Below are positions 29,899-38,080 of a stretch of DNA of 64,000 bases, piece after piece. The stretch is from Pseudomonas putida (GTDB lineage: Bacteria; Pseudomonadota; Gammaproteobacteria; Pseudomonadales; Pseudomonadaceae). The position numbers and the translations under genes are program-made. Numbering within the stretch: position 1 is the stretch's first letter; the number at the start of each line of letters is the position of its first letter. Below the pieces are notes generated by a model, which saw only the letters and a program-made list of their open reading frames with translations, made no database searches and had not been told where the DNA came from. The stretch is from positions 5,074,501 through 5,138,500 of the forward strand of contig NZ_CP016634.1 of assembly GCF_002741075.1 (NCBI RefSeq), written 5' to 3'.

Positions 29899-30063
29899 AT
29901 GAGCAAGAAGCCGAAAAAGCACGGCCCGAACAAGGCCAAGTCCATCATCGCCCAGCCACTGTTCCGATGCCGCCAGGAACGACCGAACAAGGGCAAAGGC
30001 AGCTACCGCCGCGAAGCCTTCCAATCGAGAGATTGGGAGGCTTCTTGCTTTTTGGCCGCATGA
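29899..30063 (+). CDS. arfA: Alternative ribosome-rescue factor A, with a terminator inside the frame
   Basis: A 54-residue basic protein: MSKKPKKHGPNKAKS, then AQPLFRCRQERPNKGKGSYRR, then DWEA. This is the ArfA pattern (PLFR, E..NKGKGSY, WEA). ArfA recruits RF2 to ribosomes stalled on non-stop mRNA, as a back-up to tmRNA. A 14-base hairpin with a T-rich tail lies within codons 39-52, so most transcripts should end before the stop codon and give a shortened, active protein only when tmRNA fails to tag and remove it. That is the known control logic of ArfA. The final residues CFLAA form a short hydrophobic tail. Confidence 0.85.
   Translation: MSKKPKKHGPNKAKSIIAQPLFRCRQERPNKGKGSYRREAFQSRDWEASCFLAA
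30013..30053 (+). terminator. Intrinsic terminator inside the arfA reading frame
   Basis: GAAGCCTTCCAATC (30013-30026), a GAGA loop and GATTGGGAGGCTTC (30031-30044) form a 14-base stem with a single G-T wobble. TTGCTTTTT follows. The arfA stop codon lies 8-10 bases after the T-run, so terminated mRNA has no in-frame stop. In other bacteria this position is also an RNase III target. Confidence 0.85.
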
Positions 30064-30123
30064 AGGCAGGAACCCCCGAGTCATGATATGGTCGGCACCT
30101 GAACCGCAATTCTGGATCTGTGC

Positions 30124-31440
30124 ATGCCCTTTCGTCTGTCCCTGCGTTGGCCCTCTCGCCAGCTGATCGCAGCCTCCAGCTTTATCCTGCTCGTCGCCTG
30201 CGCGGAAAAACCCACCGCCGCCGACGCCTTGCCGCTAGCCCCCGCGCAGCCTGCGCCGAACGTGACTCTGCCGGGCACCGCGCCCGACACCAGCAACGAA
30301 ATCCAGCCCCTGCAGACCTTCGCCCAATGGCAGGCAGGCTTCCGCCAGCAGGCGTTGCAGGCCGGCATCAGCGCCAGCACCTTCGATCGCGCCTTCCTCG
30401 GCGTCACGCCCGACATGGACGTGATCAAGGCCGACCGCAGCCAGCCCGAATTCGCCCGCCCGGTCTGGGAATACCTCGACGGAGCCCTGTCACCGCTGCG
30501 CGTGCGCAATGGCAAGAAGCTGCTCGAACAACATGCCGAGCTGTTGTCGCGCATCGAGCAGCGCTATGGCGTAGACCGCCAGGTGCTGGTATCGGTCTGG
30601 GGCATGGAAAGCAACTTCGGTCAGTTCCAGGGCAACAAATCGGTGATCCGCTCCCTGGCGACCCTGGCCTACGAAGGCCGTCGCCCGACCTTCGCCCAGG
30701 ACCAATTGATCGCCGCCCTGCAGATCCTGCAGAACGGCGACATCCAGCCCGACGCCATGCGCGGCTCCTGGGCCGGGGCCATGGGCCAGACCCAGTTCAT
30801 CCCCACCACCTACAACACCCACGCAGTCGACTTCGACGGCGATGGTCGCCGCGACATCTGGAACAGCACCGCTGACGCCCTGGCCTCCACGGCCCACTAT
30901 CTGCAAAGCTCGGGGTGGAAACGCGGCCAAACGTGGGGCTTCGAAGTGCAGGTCCCCGCAGGCTTCGACTACTGGCTGGCCGACGGCGCGCAGCGAAAGA
31001 GCGTCAGCGAATGGCTGCAACTGGGCGTGAAGCTGCCCGCCGGCACCCAACTGCCCTCAGGCAGCAATCAGCTGTCCGCCGCCCTGCTGTTGCCGGCGGG
31101 GGCGCGTGGCCCGGCGTTCCTGGTGCTGGACAACTTCCGGGCGATCCTGAAGTACAACAATTCCTCGTCCTACGCCCTGGCGGTGAGCCTGCTGGGTGAT
31201 CGCTTCTATGGCTGGGGCTTCATCGCCGGCAGCTGGCCCAAGGATGACCTGCCGCTGAGCCGCAGCGAGCGCATCGAGCTGCAGGATCTGCTCAACGCCA
31301 GTGGCCACGAGGCTGGCAATGCCGATGGCATCATCGGCGCCAATACCCGCAAGGCCATCCGCAATGCCCAGCAGGCGCTAGGTTGGCCGGCCGACGGGTA
31401 TCCAACCCATAAGCTGCTCGACAGTCTGCGTCGGCCCTGA
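30124..31440 (+). CDS. MltB-family lytic murein transglycosylase (lipoprotein)
   Basis: A 438-residue protein with lipobox LVAC and C26. A family-3 lytic transglycosylase (MltB/SltB) domain covers about residues 65-360, with catalytic glutamate E162 in VWGMESNFGQFQG and the supporting GAMGQTQFIPTTYNTHAVDFDGDGRRDIW. A C-terminal peptidoglycan-binding domain follows (about residues 375-435: LQDLLNASGHEAG...NTRKAIRNAQQALGW). It cleaves the glycan strand to 1,6-anhydro products. The equivalent position in P. aeruginosa holds an SltB3-type enzyme; I infer the same here. Confidence 0.9.
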   Translation: MPFRLSLRWPSRQLIAASSFILLVACAEKPTAADALPLAPAQPAPNVTLPGTAPDTSNEIQPLQTFAQWQAGFRQQALQAGISASTFDRAFLGVTPDMDVIKADRSQPEFARPVWEYLDGALSPLRVRNGKKLLEQHAELLSRIEQRYGVDRQVLVSVWGMESNFGQFQGNKSVIRSLATLAYEGRRPTFAQDQLIAALQILQNGDIQPDAMRGSWAGAMGQTQFIPTTYNTHAVDFDGDGRRDIWNSTADALASTAHYLQSSGWKRGQTWGFEVQVPAGFDYWLADGAQRKSVSEWLQLGVKLPAGTQLPSGSNQLSAALLLPAGARGPAFLVLDNFRAILKYNNSSSYALAVSLLGDRFYGWGFIAGSWPKDDLPLSRSERIELQDLLNASGHEAGNADGIIGANTRKAIRNAQQALGWPADGYPTHKLLDSLRRP

Positions 31441-31457
31441 ACGGGTAGCAGGCACCG

Positions 31458-31535
31458 CCCTGTGGAGTCGGGTTTGCCCGCGAATCGGTAGGTGGATGTA
31501 CTACCGCGTTCGCGGGGAAACCCGCTCCCACAGGC
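31458..31535. repeat. REP inverted pair between convergent genes
   Basis: CGGGTTTGCCCGCGAA in unit 1 (31458-31491) and TTCGCGGGGAAACCCGCTCC in unit 2 (31506-31535) are inverted copies. They lie between the transglycosylase stop and the ldcA stop. Confidence 0.85.
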
Positions 31536-31569
31536 TTCAGGCAAGCCTCAAGGCCAGCGCGAACAGACC

Positions 31570-32508
31570 TTATCGCTCAAATAACGACTGCTCCAATGAC
31601 AGCTGCATCGCCTGACTGTCCAACCTCACCCTGGCCCCCAGCGGCAGACACAGGTTGGGGTCACAATGCCCACTGCGCCAGCCTGCCAACACCGGGATAC
31701 CCAACGGCCCGAAAATATCCGTCAGCAGCGGCGTCATCGCTGGCACGGTGATTCCGGCAAAATCGCCCACCAGCACACCGCGAATCCTCTCCAGCTTGCC
31801 GGCCAGACGTAATTGGGTCAGCAGCCGATCAACGCGGTAGAGCGGCTCGTTGACGTCCTCGATGAACAGGATGCAGCCCTGGCTGTCGATCTCGCCCACC
31901 GTCCCCAAGGTCGCACACAGCACCGACAGATTGCCACCCAGCAAACGCCCGCTGGCCACACCAGGGCTCACGCAGGTCAATGGGTAGGCGTCGGGATGGA
32001 CCAGTACACTCCCTTGGCTGACCTTGCCGCCCAGTTGATCGAACAACGAACTGACGGTCGGCTCCTGCTTCGCGCCGAGCAGATCGGCATTGAGCATGCC
32101 GCCATGGAAGGTAATGAGCCCAGCGTGGCGCTGGAGCGCCGTGTGCAGGGCTGTGATGTCGCTGTAGCCGATCAGGGGTTTGGGGTGCTGGCGAATCAGG
32201 TCGAAATCGAGTCGATCCAGCAGGCGCATGCTGCCGTAACCGCCGCGCATGCACAGGATGGCGTCGATTTCAGGGTCGGCGAACGCCGCATGCAGGTCAT
32301 CCAGACGCTGCTGGTCTGGGCCGGCGAGGTAGCCTTCAGCCTGATTGACGCCCGGGAACAAGCGGCACTGGTAGCCGCGACTGGCGAACCACTGGCTTGC
32401 CTTGCGCGCATCCAACCTGGCCGGGCCTGCCGGGGCGATGATGGCAAGACAAGCATTGCGGGGCAGCGCTGCGGGCAGATATGCATCCGGGGTTTCAACG
32501 CAATTCAT
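31570..32508 (-). CDS. ldcA: Muramoyltetrapeptide L,D-carboxypeptidase
   Basis: A 312-residue S66-family peptidase of normal length. The nucleophile S116 is in PLIGYSDITALH, with MRGGYGSMRLLDRLD just before it. The downstream FIEDVNEPLYRVDRLL contains the family Glu region, and a C-terminal GH segment (WRSGHCDPN) carries the His. It removes the terminal D-Ala from cytoplasmic tetrapeptides, which is needed for murein recycling; Mpl elsewhere in the window then uses the tripeptide. No signal peptide. Confidence 0.92.
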   Translation of the reverse strand: MNCVETPDAYLPAALPRNACLAIIAPAGPARLDARKASQWFASRGYQCRLFPGVNQAEGYLAGPDQQRLDDLHAAFADPEIDAILCMRGGYGSMRLLDRLDFDLIRQHPKPLIGYSDITALHTALQRHAGLITFHGGMLNADLLGAKQEPTVSSLFDQLGGKVSQGSVLVHPDAYPLTCVSPGVASGRLLGGNLSVLCATLGTVGEIDSQGCILFIEDVNEPLYRVDRLLTQLRLAGKLERIRGVLVGDFAGITVPAMTPLLTDIFGPLGIPVLAGWRSGHCDPNLCLPLGARVRLDSQAMQLSLEQSLFER

Positions 32509-32545
32509 CGAGCAGTTCCTTGCAGGTAAGGGCCAGGCCCCAGAA

Positions 32546-32584
32546 ACAAAAATGCCGATGCCGCCTCCCGGCGTGCATCGGCAT
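32546..32584 (-). terminator. Intrinsic terminator of the lipB-lipA transcript
   Basis: On the minus strand ATGCCGATGC pairs perfectly with GCATCGGCAT (10 bases) and is followed by TTTTTGTTT. It starts 18 bases after the lipA stop. Confidence 0.85.
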
Positions 32585-32601
32585 CGATCACTCAGCCAGG
32601 C

Positions 32602-33621
32602 TCAGAGCTTGATCTTGGCTTCGTGGGCCTGCTGGTCGGCGTGGTACGACGAACGTACCAGCGGGCCGGAGGCGACGTTCTTGAAGCCCATCTTGTAACC
32701 TTCCTCGGCGAACCAGGCGAAGGTATCCGGATGCACGAAACGTTGCACCGGCAGGTGGCTGCGCGATGGCTGCAGGTACTGGCCAAGGGTCAGCATGTCG
32801 ATGTCATGCTCGCGCATGCGATGCATCACTTCGATGACTTCTTCGTCGGTCTCGCCGAGGCCGAGCATCAGCCCCGACTTGGTCGGTACATGCGGGACCA
32901 TCTGCTTGAACTTCTGCAGCAGGTCCAGCGACCAATCGTAGTCCGAACCCGGACGCGCGGCCTTGTACAGACGCGGTACGGTCTCAAGGTTGTGGTTGAA
33001 CACATCCGGCGGCTCCTGGGCGGTGATTTCCAGGGCAACGTCCATGCGACCCCGGTAGTCCGGCACCAGGGTCTCCAGCTGAATACCAGGGGACAGAGCG
33101 CGAATCTCGCGGATGCAGTCGGCGAAGTGCTGGGCACCGCCGTCACGCAGGTCGTCGCGGTCCACCGAGGTGATGACCACGTACTTCAGGCGCAGGTCGG
33201 CGATGGCCACTGCCAGGTTCTTCGGCTCGTCGAGGTCCAATGGCTTCGGCCGACCGTGACCGACGTCACAGAATGGGCAGCGACGGGTGCAGATGTCACC
33301 CATGATCATGAAGGTCGCGGTGCCACCGGAGAAGCACTCGCCCAGGTTCGGGCAGGAAGCTTCTTCACACACACTGTGCAGCTTGTGCTTGCGCAGCAGT
33401 TGCTTGATCCGATCGACTTCCGGGGAAACTGGGATGCGCACGCGAATCCAGTCTGGCTTCTTCGGCAGTTCTTCGGTGGGGATGATCTTGACCGGGATAC
33501 GCGCGACCTTCTCAGCACCGCGCAGCTTCACGCCTGCTTCGACTTTCTTTGGCGCGGGACGCGCGGCGGCGTCCTGGGTGGGTACCGGGTTCGGCACGGC
33601 TTCTTGCACAGTTGTTGTCAT
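32602..33621 (-). CDS. lipA: Lipoyl synthase
   Basis: A 339-residue radical-SAM enzyme. The auxiliary cluster motif is [14 protein letters not shown], the SAM cluster CxxxCxxC is in [14 protein letters not shown], and the C-terminal RSSYHAD serine ligand is present. It inserts two sulfurs into octanoyl groups on the E2 and GcvH proteins. The N-terminal ~50 residues form a Pro/Ala-rich extension common in Pseudomonas. Only 2 bases separate it from lipB upstream, so the pair is one operon ended by the terminator at 32546-32584. Confidence 0.97.
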   Translation of the reverse strand: MTTTVQEAVPNPVPTQDAAARPAPKKVEAGVKLRGAEKVARIPVKIIPTEELPKKPDWIRVRIPVSPEVDRIKQLLRKHKLHSVCEEASCPNLGECFSGGTATFMIMGDICTRRCPFCDVGHGRPKPLDLDEPKNLAVAIADLRLKYVVITSVDRDDLRDGGAQHFADCIREIRALSPGIQLETLVPDYRGRMDVALEITAQEPPDVFNHNLETVPRLYKAARPGSDYDWSLDLLQKFKQMVPHVPTKSGLMLGLGETDEEVIEVMHRMREHDIDMLTLGQYLQPSRSHLPVQRFVHPDTFAWFAEEGYKMGFKNVASGPLVRSSYHADQQAHEAKIKL

Positions 33622-33623
33622 AT

Positions 33624-34271
33624 TCAGTCGATTCCGCCCGTGAGGGTCGTCTGCTCAGCGTAGTCGAGGTGCTTGACCAGCTGTCCGCGCAGCCTTGTCC
33701 TGACCTCGGAGAGTTCGATCGGACCTGCCAGGTCACGCAGCTGGGTCATGGCCAGCCCCGCATACCCACAGGGGTTGATTCGGCGGAATGGCGCAAGGTC
33801 CATGTCCACGTTCAGGGCAAGGCCGTGGAAAGAACGGCCATTGCGGATTCGAAGGCCGAGGGAGGCTATCTTCGCCCCGTCGACATACACGCCAGGCGCA
33901 TCGGGTTTGGCCACCGCCTGGACGTCATAGCTGTCCAACAAGTCGATCAGGCTGTGCTCGATCCGACTGACCAGCTCGCGCACCCCAAACCCCAGGCGAC
34001 GCACATCCAGCAACAGGTAGGCCACCAGCTGGCCGGGGCCATGGTAGGTCACCTGGCCGCCACGGTCGGTCTGCACCACCGGGATGTCGCCGGGGACCAA
34101 CAGGTGCTCGGCCTTGCCGGCCTGCCCCTGGGTAAAGACCGAGGGGTGCTCGACCAGCCAGATTTCATCCTGGCTGTCCGGGCCGCGTTGCTCGGTAAAG
34201 CGCCGCATGGCCTCCAGCACCGGTTCATAGGGCTGCAGGCCAAGATCGCGAAAACCGAGGCAGGAAGGCAT
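33624..34271 (-). CDS. lipB: Octanoyltransferase
   Basis: A 215-residue protein of normal length. [21 protein letters not shown] is the signature, the catalytic Lys is in [13 protein letters not shown], and the catalytic Cys is in [12 protein letters not shown]. It moves octanoyl from acyl-ACP to lipoyl domains, making the LipA substrate. The start codon shares a base with the stop of the DUF493 gene (TGATG), showing tight coupling. Confidence 0.96.
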   Translation of the reverse strand: MPSCLGFRDLGLQPYEPVLEAMRRFTEQRGPDSQDEIWLVEHPSVFTQGQAGKAEHLLVPGDIPVVQTDRGGQVTYHGPGQLVAYLLLDVRRLGFGVRELVSRIEHSLIDLLDSYDVQAVAKPDAPGVYVDGAKIASLGLRIRNGRSFHGLALNVDMDLAPFRRINPCGYAGLAMTQLRDLAGPIELSEVRTRLRGQLVKHLDYAEQTTLTGGID

Positions 34272-34546
34272 CAGAGCACCATTTTCACGATGCCGGTCGC
34301 GCGCAGGGCGCTGTTGATATCGTGCAGTTGGTTCTCGCTTTCGGCAACGATGTGCAACTGCACCGTGGTGTACTTGCCTTCCTTGCTTTGGCGTTCGGCC
34401 AGGGTGGACAGATCGACCTTGGCATATTTGCTCAGGATCTCGATCACGGTGTCCTTGAAACCGACCACGGTATCGCCGATTACCTTGATTGGGTAATCGT
34501 CGCAGGGGAATTCGATCTTGTGCGACTTGACGTCAGGTTCGCTCAT
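34271..34546 (-). CDS. ybeD: DUF493/YbeD family protein
   Basis: A 91-residue ACT-like small protein ([46 protein letters not shown]) typical of YbeD. It is found between dacA and lipB in most gammaproteobacteria, and a regulatory role in lipoate metabolism has been suggested by position and fold only. It overlaps lipB by one base. Confidence 0.9.
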   Translation of the reverse strand: MSEPDVKSHKIEFPCDDYPIKVIGDTVVGFKDTVIEILSKYAKVDLSTLAERQSKEGKYTTVQLHIVAESENQLHDINSALRATGIVKMVL

Positions 34547-34580
34547 GGCGGAAACGGCCTCGTAAGCCGTGGCAACAACA

Positions 34581-34607
34581 ACGCCCCCGCAGGATCCGCG
34601 GGGGCGT
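34581..34607 (-). terminator. Terminator hairpin between dacA and ybeD
   Basis: ACGCCCCCGC and GCGGGGGCGT form a perfect 10-base stem with a 7-base loop. The minus-strand downstream sequence TGTTGTTGCC is only weakly T-rich. It starts 13 bases beyond the dacA stop. Confidence 0.6.
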
Positions 34608-34619
34608 GCAGGTCACGTA

Positions 34620-35780
34620 TCAGTTGAACAACCCGTAGAAGAACAGACGGATGCTATCCCACATACGGCGGAAGAAACCACCTTCCTCGACGCCGTCGAG
34701 GGCGATGAGGTCAGCGCTGTGAACCACTTTTTCGTCCAGTTTGACTTCAACTTTACCGATCACGTCACCTTTGGCGATCGGGGCGGTCAGTTGCGGGTTC
34801 ATGGTCATCGAAGCCTGCAGGCGCTTCAATTGGCCTTTAGGCATAGTCAGGGTCAGGTCGTTGGCCAGACCGGCCTTCACTTGGCTGGTGGCGCCTTTCC
34901 AGACCGGAGACTGGGTCAGCTCGGTGCCCTTCTGGTAGAAGGTCTGGGTTTCGAAGAAGCGGAAGCCATAGGTCAGCAGCTTCTGGGTCTCGGCGGCGCG
35001 GGACTGCTCGCTGTTGGTGCCGAACACCACGGCGATCAGGCGCTGGCCGTCGCGAACGGCCGAAGCCACCATGCAATAGCCGGCTTCGTCGGTGTGGCCG
35101 GTCTTCAAGCCATCGACGGTCTTGTCACGCCACAGCAGCAGGTTGCGGTTGGGCTGCTTGATGTTGTTCCAGTAGAACTCTTTCTGCGAGTAAATCGCAT
35201 AGTGGGCCGGATCTTCGTCGATGATCGCGCGCGCCAGCAGGGCCATGTCGTGGGCCGAGGAGTAGTGCTCCGGGTTCGGCAGGCCGGTGGGGTTCATGAA
35301 GTGGCTGTTGCTCATGCCCAGGTCGGCGGCGGCCTTGTTCATCATGTCGGCGAAGGCGTCTTCACTGCCGGCGATGTGCTCGGCCAGGGCGACAGAGGCG
35401 TCGTTGCCCGACTGGATGATGATGCCGTGCAGCAGGTCGCTGACGCTGACCTGGCTGCCAACCTTGATGAACATGCGCGAACCACCGGTGCGCCAGGCGT
35501 TCTCGCTGACGGTGACCGGGTCGTTCTCGCCGATCTGGCCACGACGGATATCCAGGGTGGCGATGTAAGCGGTCATCAGCTTGGTCAGGCTGGCCGGCGG
35601 CAGGCGCTCGTCACCGTTGTTCTCGACCAGCACGTTGCCGCTGGACGCATCCATGAGTACATAGGACTTGGCGGCCAGTTGTGGTGGCGCTGGCATCATC
35701 TGCTCTGCTGCGAAGGCAGCAGGCATGATCATCAGCAGAACGGGCAGGCAAAGTCGTTTGGCAAGGTTGGTGATGTTCAT
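34620..35780 (-). CDS. dacA: D-alanyl-D-alanine carboxypeptidase (PBP5/6 type)
   Basis: A 386-residue penicillin-binding protein. Signal peptide at 1-24, active-site serine S64 in SLTK, then SGN in IIQSGNDAS and KTG in GLKTGHTDEAG. The beta-rich C-terminal domain ends with an amphipathic helix (RMWDSIRLFFYGLFN) that anchors it to the inner membrane. It trims pentapeptides to tetrapeptides and affects cell shape. The 274-base region upstream is structured (see the leader entry). Confidence 0.96.
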   Translation of the reverse strand: MNITNLAKRLCLPVLLMIMPAAFAAEQMMPAPPQLAAKSYVLMDASSGNVLVENNGDERLPPASLTKLMTAYIATLDIRRGQIGENDPVTVSENAWRTGGSRMFIKVGSQVSVSDLLHGIIIQSGNDASVALAEHIAGSEDAFADMMNKAAADLGMSNSHFMNPTGLPNPEHYSSAHDMALLARAIIDEDPAHYAIYSQKEFYWNNIKQPNRNLLLWRDKTVDGLKTGHTDEAGYCMVASAVRDGQRLIAVVFGTNSEQSRAAETQKLLTYGFRFFETQTFYQKGTELTQSPVWKGATSQVKAGLANDLTLTMPKGQLKRLQASMTMNPQLTAPIAKGDVIGKVEVKLDEKVVHSADLIALDGVEEGGFFRRMWDSIRLFFYGLFN

Positions 35781-35815
35781 CCGTCTCTCTAAAATCGCTA
35801 AAGGTCTGATGTTCC

Positions 35816-35919
35816 CTGGGACACATCGTGTGCCCAGCGCCAGTCAGGCTAGTTTTGCGGCCATGGGCCAGGCCCGCAAAATGCGGCTTTGTGTCGCGGC
35901 GGGCAAAAGCCGACATTGT
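35816..35919 (-). promoter_or_regulatory. Structured leader and possible -10 box of dacA
   Basis: Between dacA and rlpA, CTGGG-CACA pairs with TGTG-CCCAG (35816-35837, one bulged A). TTTTGCGG (35853-35860) pairs perfectly with CCGCAAAA (35874-35881). A minus-strand TACAAT (35914-35919) could be the -10 box, making a leader of about 130 bases. The -35 is not clear. Confidence 0.3.
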
Positions 35920-35985
35920 ACATGGGAGCGCCCGGCAATTCATGACAAAACCGACAGCTTGAGTGGCAAGCTTCAAGCCACAAGG

Positions 35986-36007
35986 AAAAGCCAGCCCCGA
36001 GGCTGGC
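35986..36007 (-). terminator. Intrinsic terminator after rlpA
   Basis: On the minus strand GCCAGCC-TCGG-GGCTGGC is followed by TTTTCC. It ends the long envelope operon that starts at proA, 48 bases beyond the rlpA stop. Confidence 0.75.
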
Positions 36008-36054
36008 CCCTTCCACCTTGCACCTTTCAGCTCATGGCTTGTCGCTCAGATAAA

Positions 36055-37053
36055 TCAGTCGGCAGTGACCAGCTTGGCCTGCCCCAGGTTGGCCAGGCGA
36101 ATGCTGTCCTGGGCCTGTTGGATCTCGCCCTGGCTGTTGATCGGCCCCAGACGCACACGGTGCAGGGTCTGCTGGTTACGCACGATGGAGCTGATGAACA
36201 CCGGCGCGCTGACCATGGTGCTCAGCTTGGCGCGCAACAGCTCGGCGGCATCCGGGTTGGCGAAGGCGCCCACCTGCAGGAAGCTGCCACCATTGCCGGC
36301 AGGCACATTGTTGCCGCCCACCTGCACTGGCACCACCGGCGCTGCGTGTTGCTGCGGCGGCGGGGTCCATTGCTCGACACGGCCGGTGCTGGCAGGAATC
36401 GCCTGGGTCTGGGCGACCTGTGGCTCCTTGAGCACCATTGGCGGTTGCTGGCCACGCTGGGCCCACCACTGCTGCGGGTCGATGCCTTCGACACGCACAT
36501 GCGCCGTGCCGATCTCGGCGTAGCCGAGCTTCTTCGCCGCAGCGTAGGAAAGGTCGATGATGCGGTCGGAATAGAACGGGCCACGGTCGTTGACACGCAG
36601 GATCACGCTGCGGCCGTTGGCCAGGTTGGTCACCCGTACATATGCGGGCAGCGGCAAGGTCTTGTGCGCCGCGCTCATGCCGTACAGGTCGTAGAGCTCG
36701 CCGTTGGCGGTGTTCTGGCCGTGGAACTTGGTGCCGTACCACGACGCCGTACCCTCGGCGCGGTAGTTGCGTGAGTCCTGCATCGGGTAGTAGGTCTTGC
36801 CCAACACCGTGTAGGGGTTGGCCTTGTAGGCGCCGGTGTGCACGGTCGGGGTGGCGTCGGGAATCTTGTTCACGTCCACGTCCCACCAAGGCGCACCGTC
36901 CTTGTGGGCACGGTTGATATCAAGACCTGGCTGGGCGCGCACGACATTGCCGCCCTGCGGGGTCGGGCGGCTGGAAGAGCAGCTGACCAGCAGCATGCCG
37001 ACCGTCAGGCAGGTCAGCAGTTTGAAGGTGTTGGCAGAGAGATTTGCGCGCAT
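36055..37053 (-). CDS. rlpA: Septal/rare lipoprotein A, lytic transglycosylase
   Basis: A 332-residue lipoprotein with lipobox LVSC and C25. A double-psi beta-barrel domain (about residues 100-190: GTASWYGTKFHGQNTANGE, MSAAHKTLP, VRVNDRGPF-like) and a C-terminal SPOR domain (about 250-328) follow. In P. aeruginosa RlpA cuts denuded glycan strands at the septum, where SPOR localises it. The start overlaps the mltB stop by one base (TAATG), so translation is coupled. Confidence 0.94.
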   Translation of the reverse strand: MRANLSANTFKLLTCLTVGMLLVSCSSSRPTPQGGNVVRAQPGLDINRAHKDGAPWWDVDVNKIPDATPTVHTGAYKANPYTVLGKTYYPMQDSRNYRAEGTASWYGTKFHGQNTANGELYDLYGMSAAHKTLPLPAYVRVTNLANGRSVILRVNDRGPFYSDRIIDLSYAAAKKLGYAEIGTAHVRVEGIDPQQWWAQRGQQPPMVLKEPQVAQTQAIPASTGRVEQWTPPPQQHAAPVVPVQVGGNNVPAGNGGSFLQVGAFANPDAAELLRAKLSTMVSAPVFISSIVRNQQTLHRVRLGPINSQGEIQQAQDSIRLANLGQAKLVTAD

Positions 37054-38063
37054 TACTTGACGCCCCGTGCTTGAACCAGCTGTTCCGAAAGCTGATGCAC
37101 CGCCATGGCGTACATCACGCTGCGGTTGTAACGCGTGATCGCGTAGAAGTTCTTAAGGCCCATCCAGTATTCGGGGCCGTTGTCGCCCTCCAGACGGAAG
37201 GCGGTAACCGACAGATCATCGCGCAGCGCATCATGACTCGACCAACCCAGCGCTCGCAACTCCCCGACGGTCTTGACCGGCTCGATACCGGTGGTCAGGC
37301 CTTCGTCGGCGCGCTCGCCGAGCACCAGCGCGCGGCTGACCACCGGCTCGCCGGCCACCCAGCCGTGGCGCTTGAAGTAACTGGCGACGCTGCCGATGGC
37401 ATCGGTGGGGTTGTTCCAGATATTGATATGGCCGTCGCCGTCGAAATCCACGGCATAGCTGCGGAAGCTGCTGGGCATGAACTGCGGCAGGCCCATGGCC
37501 CCGGCGTAGGAGCCTTTGAGGGTCAGCGGGTCGAGCTGTTCTTCGCGGGCCAGCAGGAGGAACTCTCGCAGTTCCTTGCGGAAGAATTCCGACCGAGGCG
37601 GATAGTCGAAGCCCAGGGTCGACAACGCATCGATCACCCGGTAGCTGCCGGTATTGCGCCCGAAAAAGGTTTCGACGCCAATAATCGCGACGATCACCTG
37701 GGCCGGTACGCCGTACTCCTGCTCGGCACGGGCCAGCGCCTCTTCGTGCTGGCGCCAGAAGTCCACACCACGCGCGATGCGCGCGTCGGTGATGAACATC
37801 GGGCGGTATTCCTTCCACGGCTTGACCCGCTCGGCCGGCCGCGAGATCGCATCGAGAATCGACTGCTTGCGCTGTACCTCACGGAACACGCCCATCAATT
37901 GCTCGCCGGCGAAGCCGTAGTCGCGGGTCATTTCGCCGACGAACTCGGCCACCTGGGGCGAGCCATCATAGTCGCCGGCATTGGCCTGCTGGACTGCGCC
38001 GAACAAACCCATCGCGCCAATCCACGGCGCACAACGGGCAGCCCAGCCACGCACTACTTGCAT
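37053..38063 (-). CDS. mltB: Lytic murein transglycosylase MltB/SltB1
   Basis: A 336-residue family-3 transglycosylase. The ATG at 38063 is chosen because AAGGTGAAG lies upstream and a signal peptide ending QQANA results. An in-frame ATG at 38099 lies inside rodA and has no ribosome site. The catalytic glutamate is E131 in IIGVETFFGRNTG, with GAMGLPQFMPSSFRSYAVDFDGDGHINIW downstream. There is no lipobox Cys after the signal, so it is probably the soluble periplasmic SltB1 form. Placed between rodA and rlpA. Confidence 0.92.
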   Translation of the reverse strand: MQVVRGWAARCAPWIGAMGLFGAVQQANAGDYDGSPQVAEFVGEMTRDYGFAGEQLMGVFREVQRKQSILDAISRPAERVKPWKEYRPMFITDARIARGVDFWRQHEEALARAEQEYGVPAQVIVAIIGVETFFGRNTGSYRVIDALSTLGFDYPPRSEFFRKELREFLLLAREEQLDPLTLKGSYAGAMGLPQFMPSSFRSYAVDFDGDGHINIWNNPTDAIGSVASYFKRHGWVAGEPVVSRALVLGERADEGLTTGIEPVKTVGELRALGWSSHDALRDDLSVTAFRLEGDNGPEYWMGLKNFYAITRYNRSVMYAMAVHQLSEQLVQARGVK

Positions 38064-38080
38064 GAAATTCTTCACCTTAT

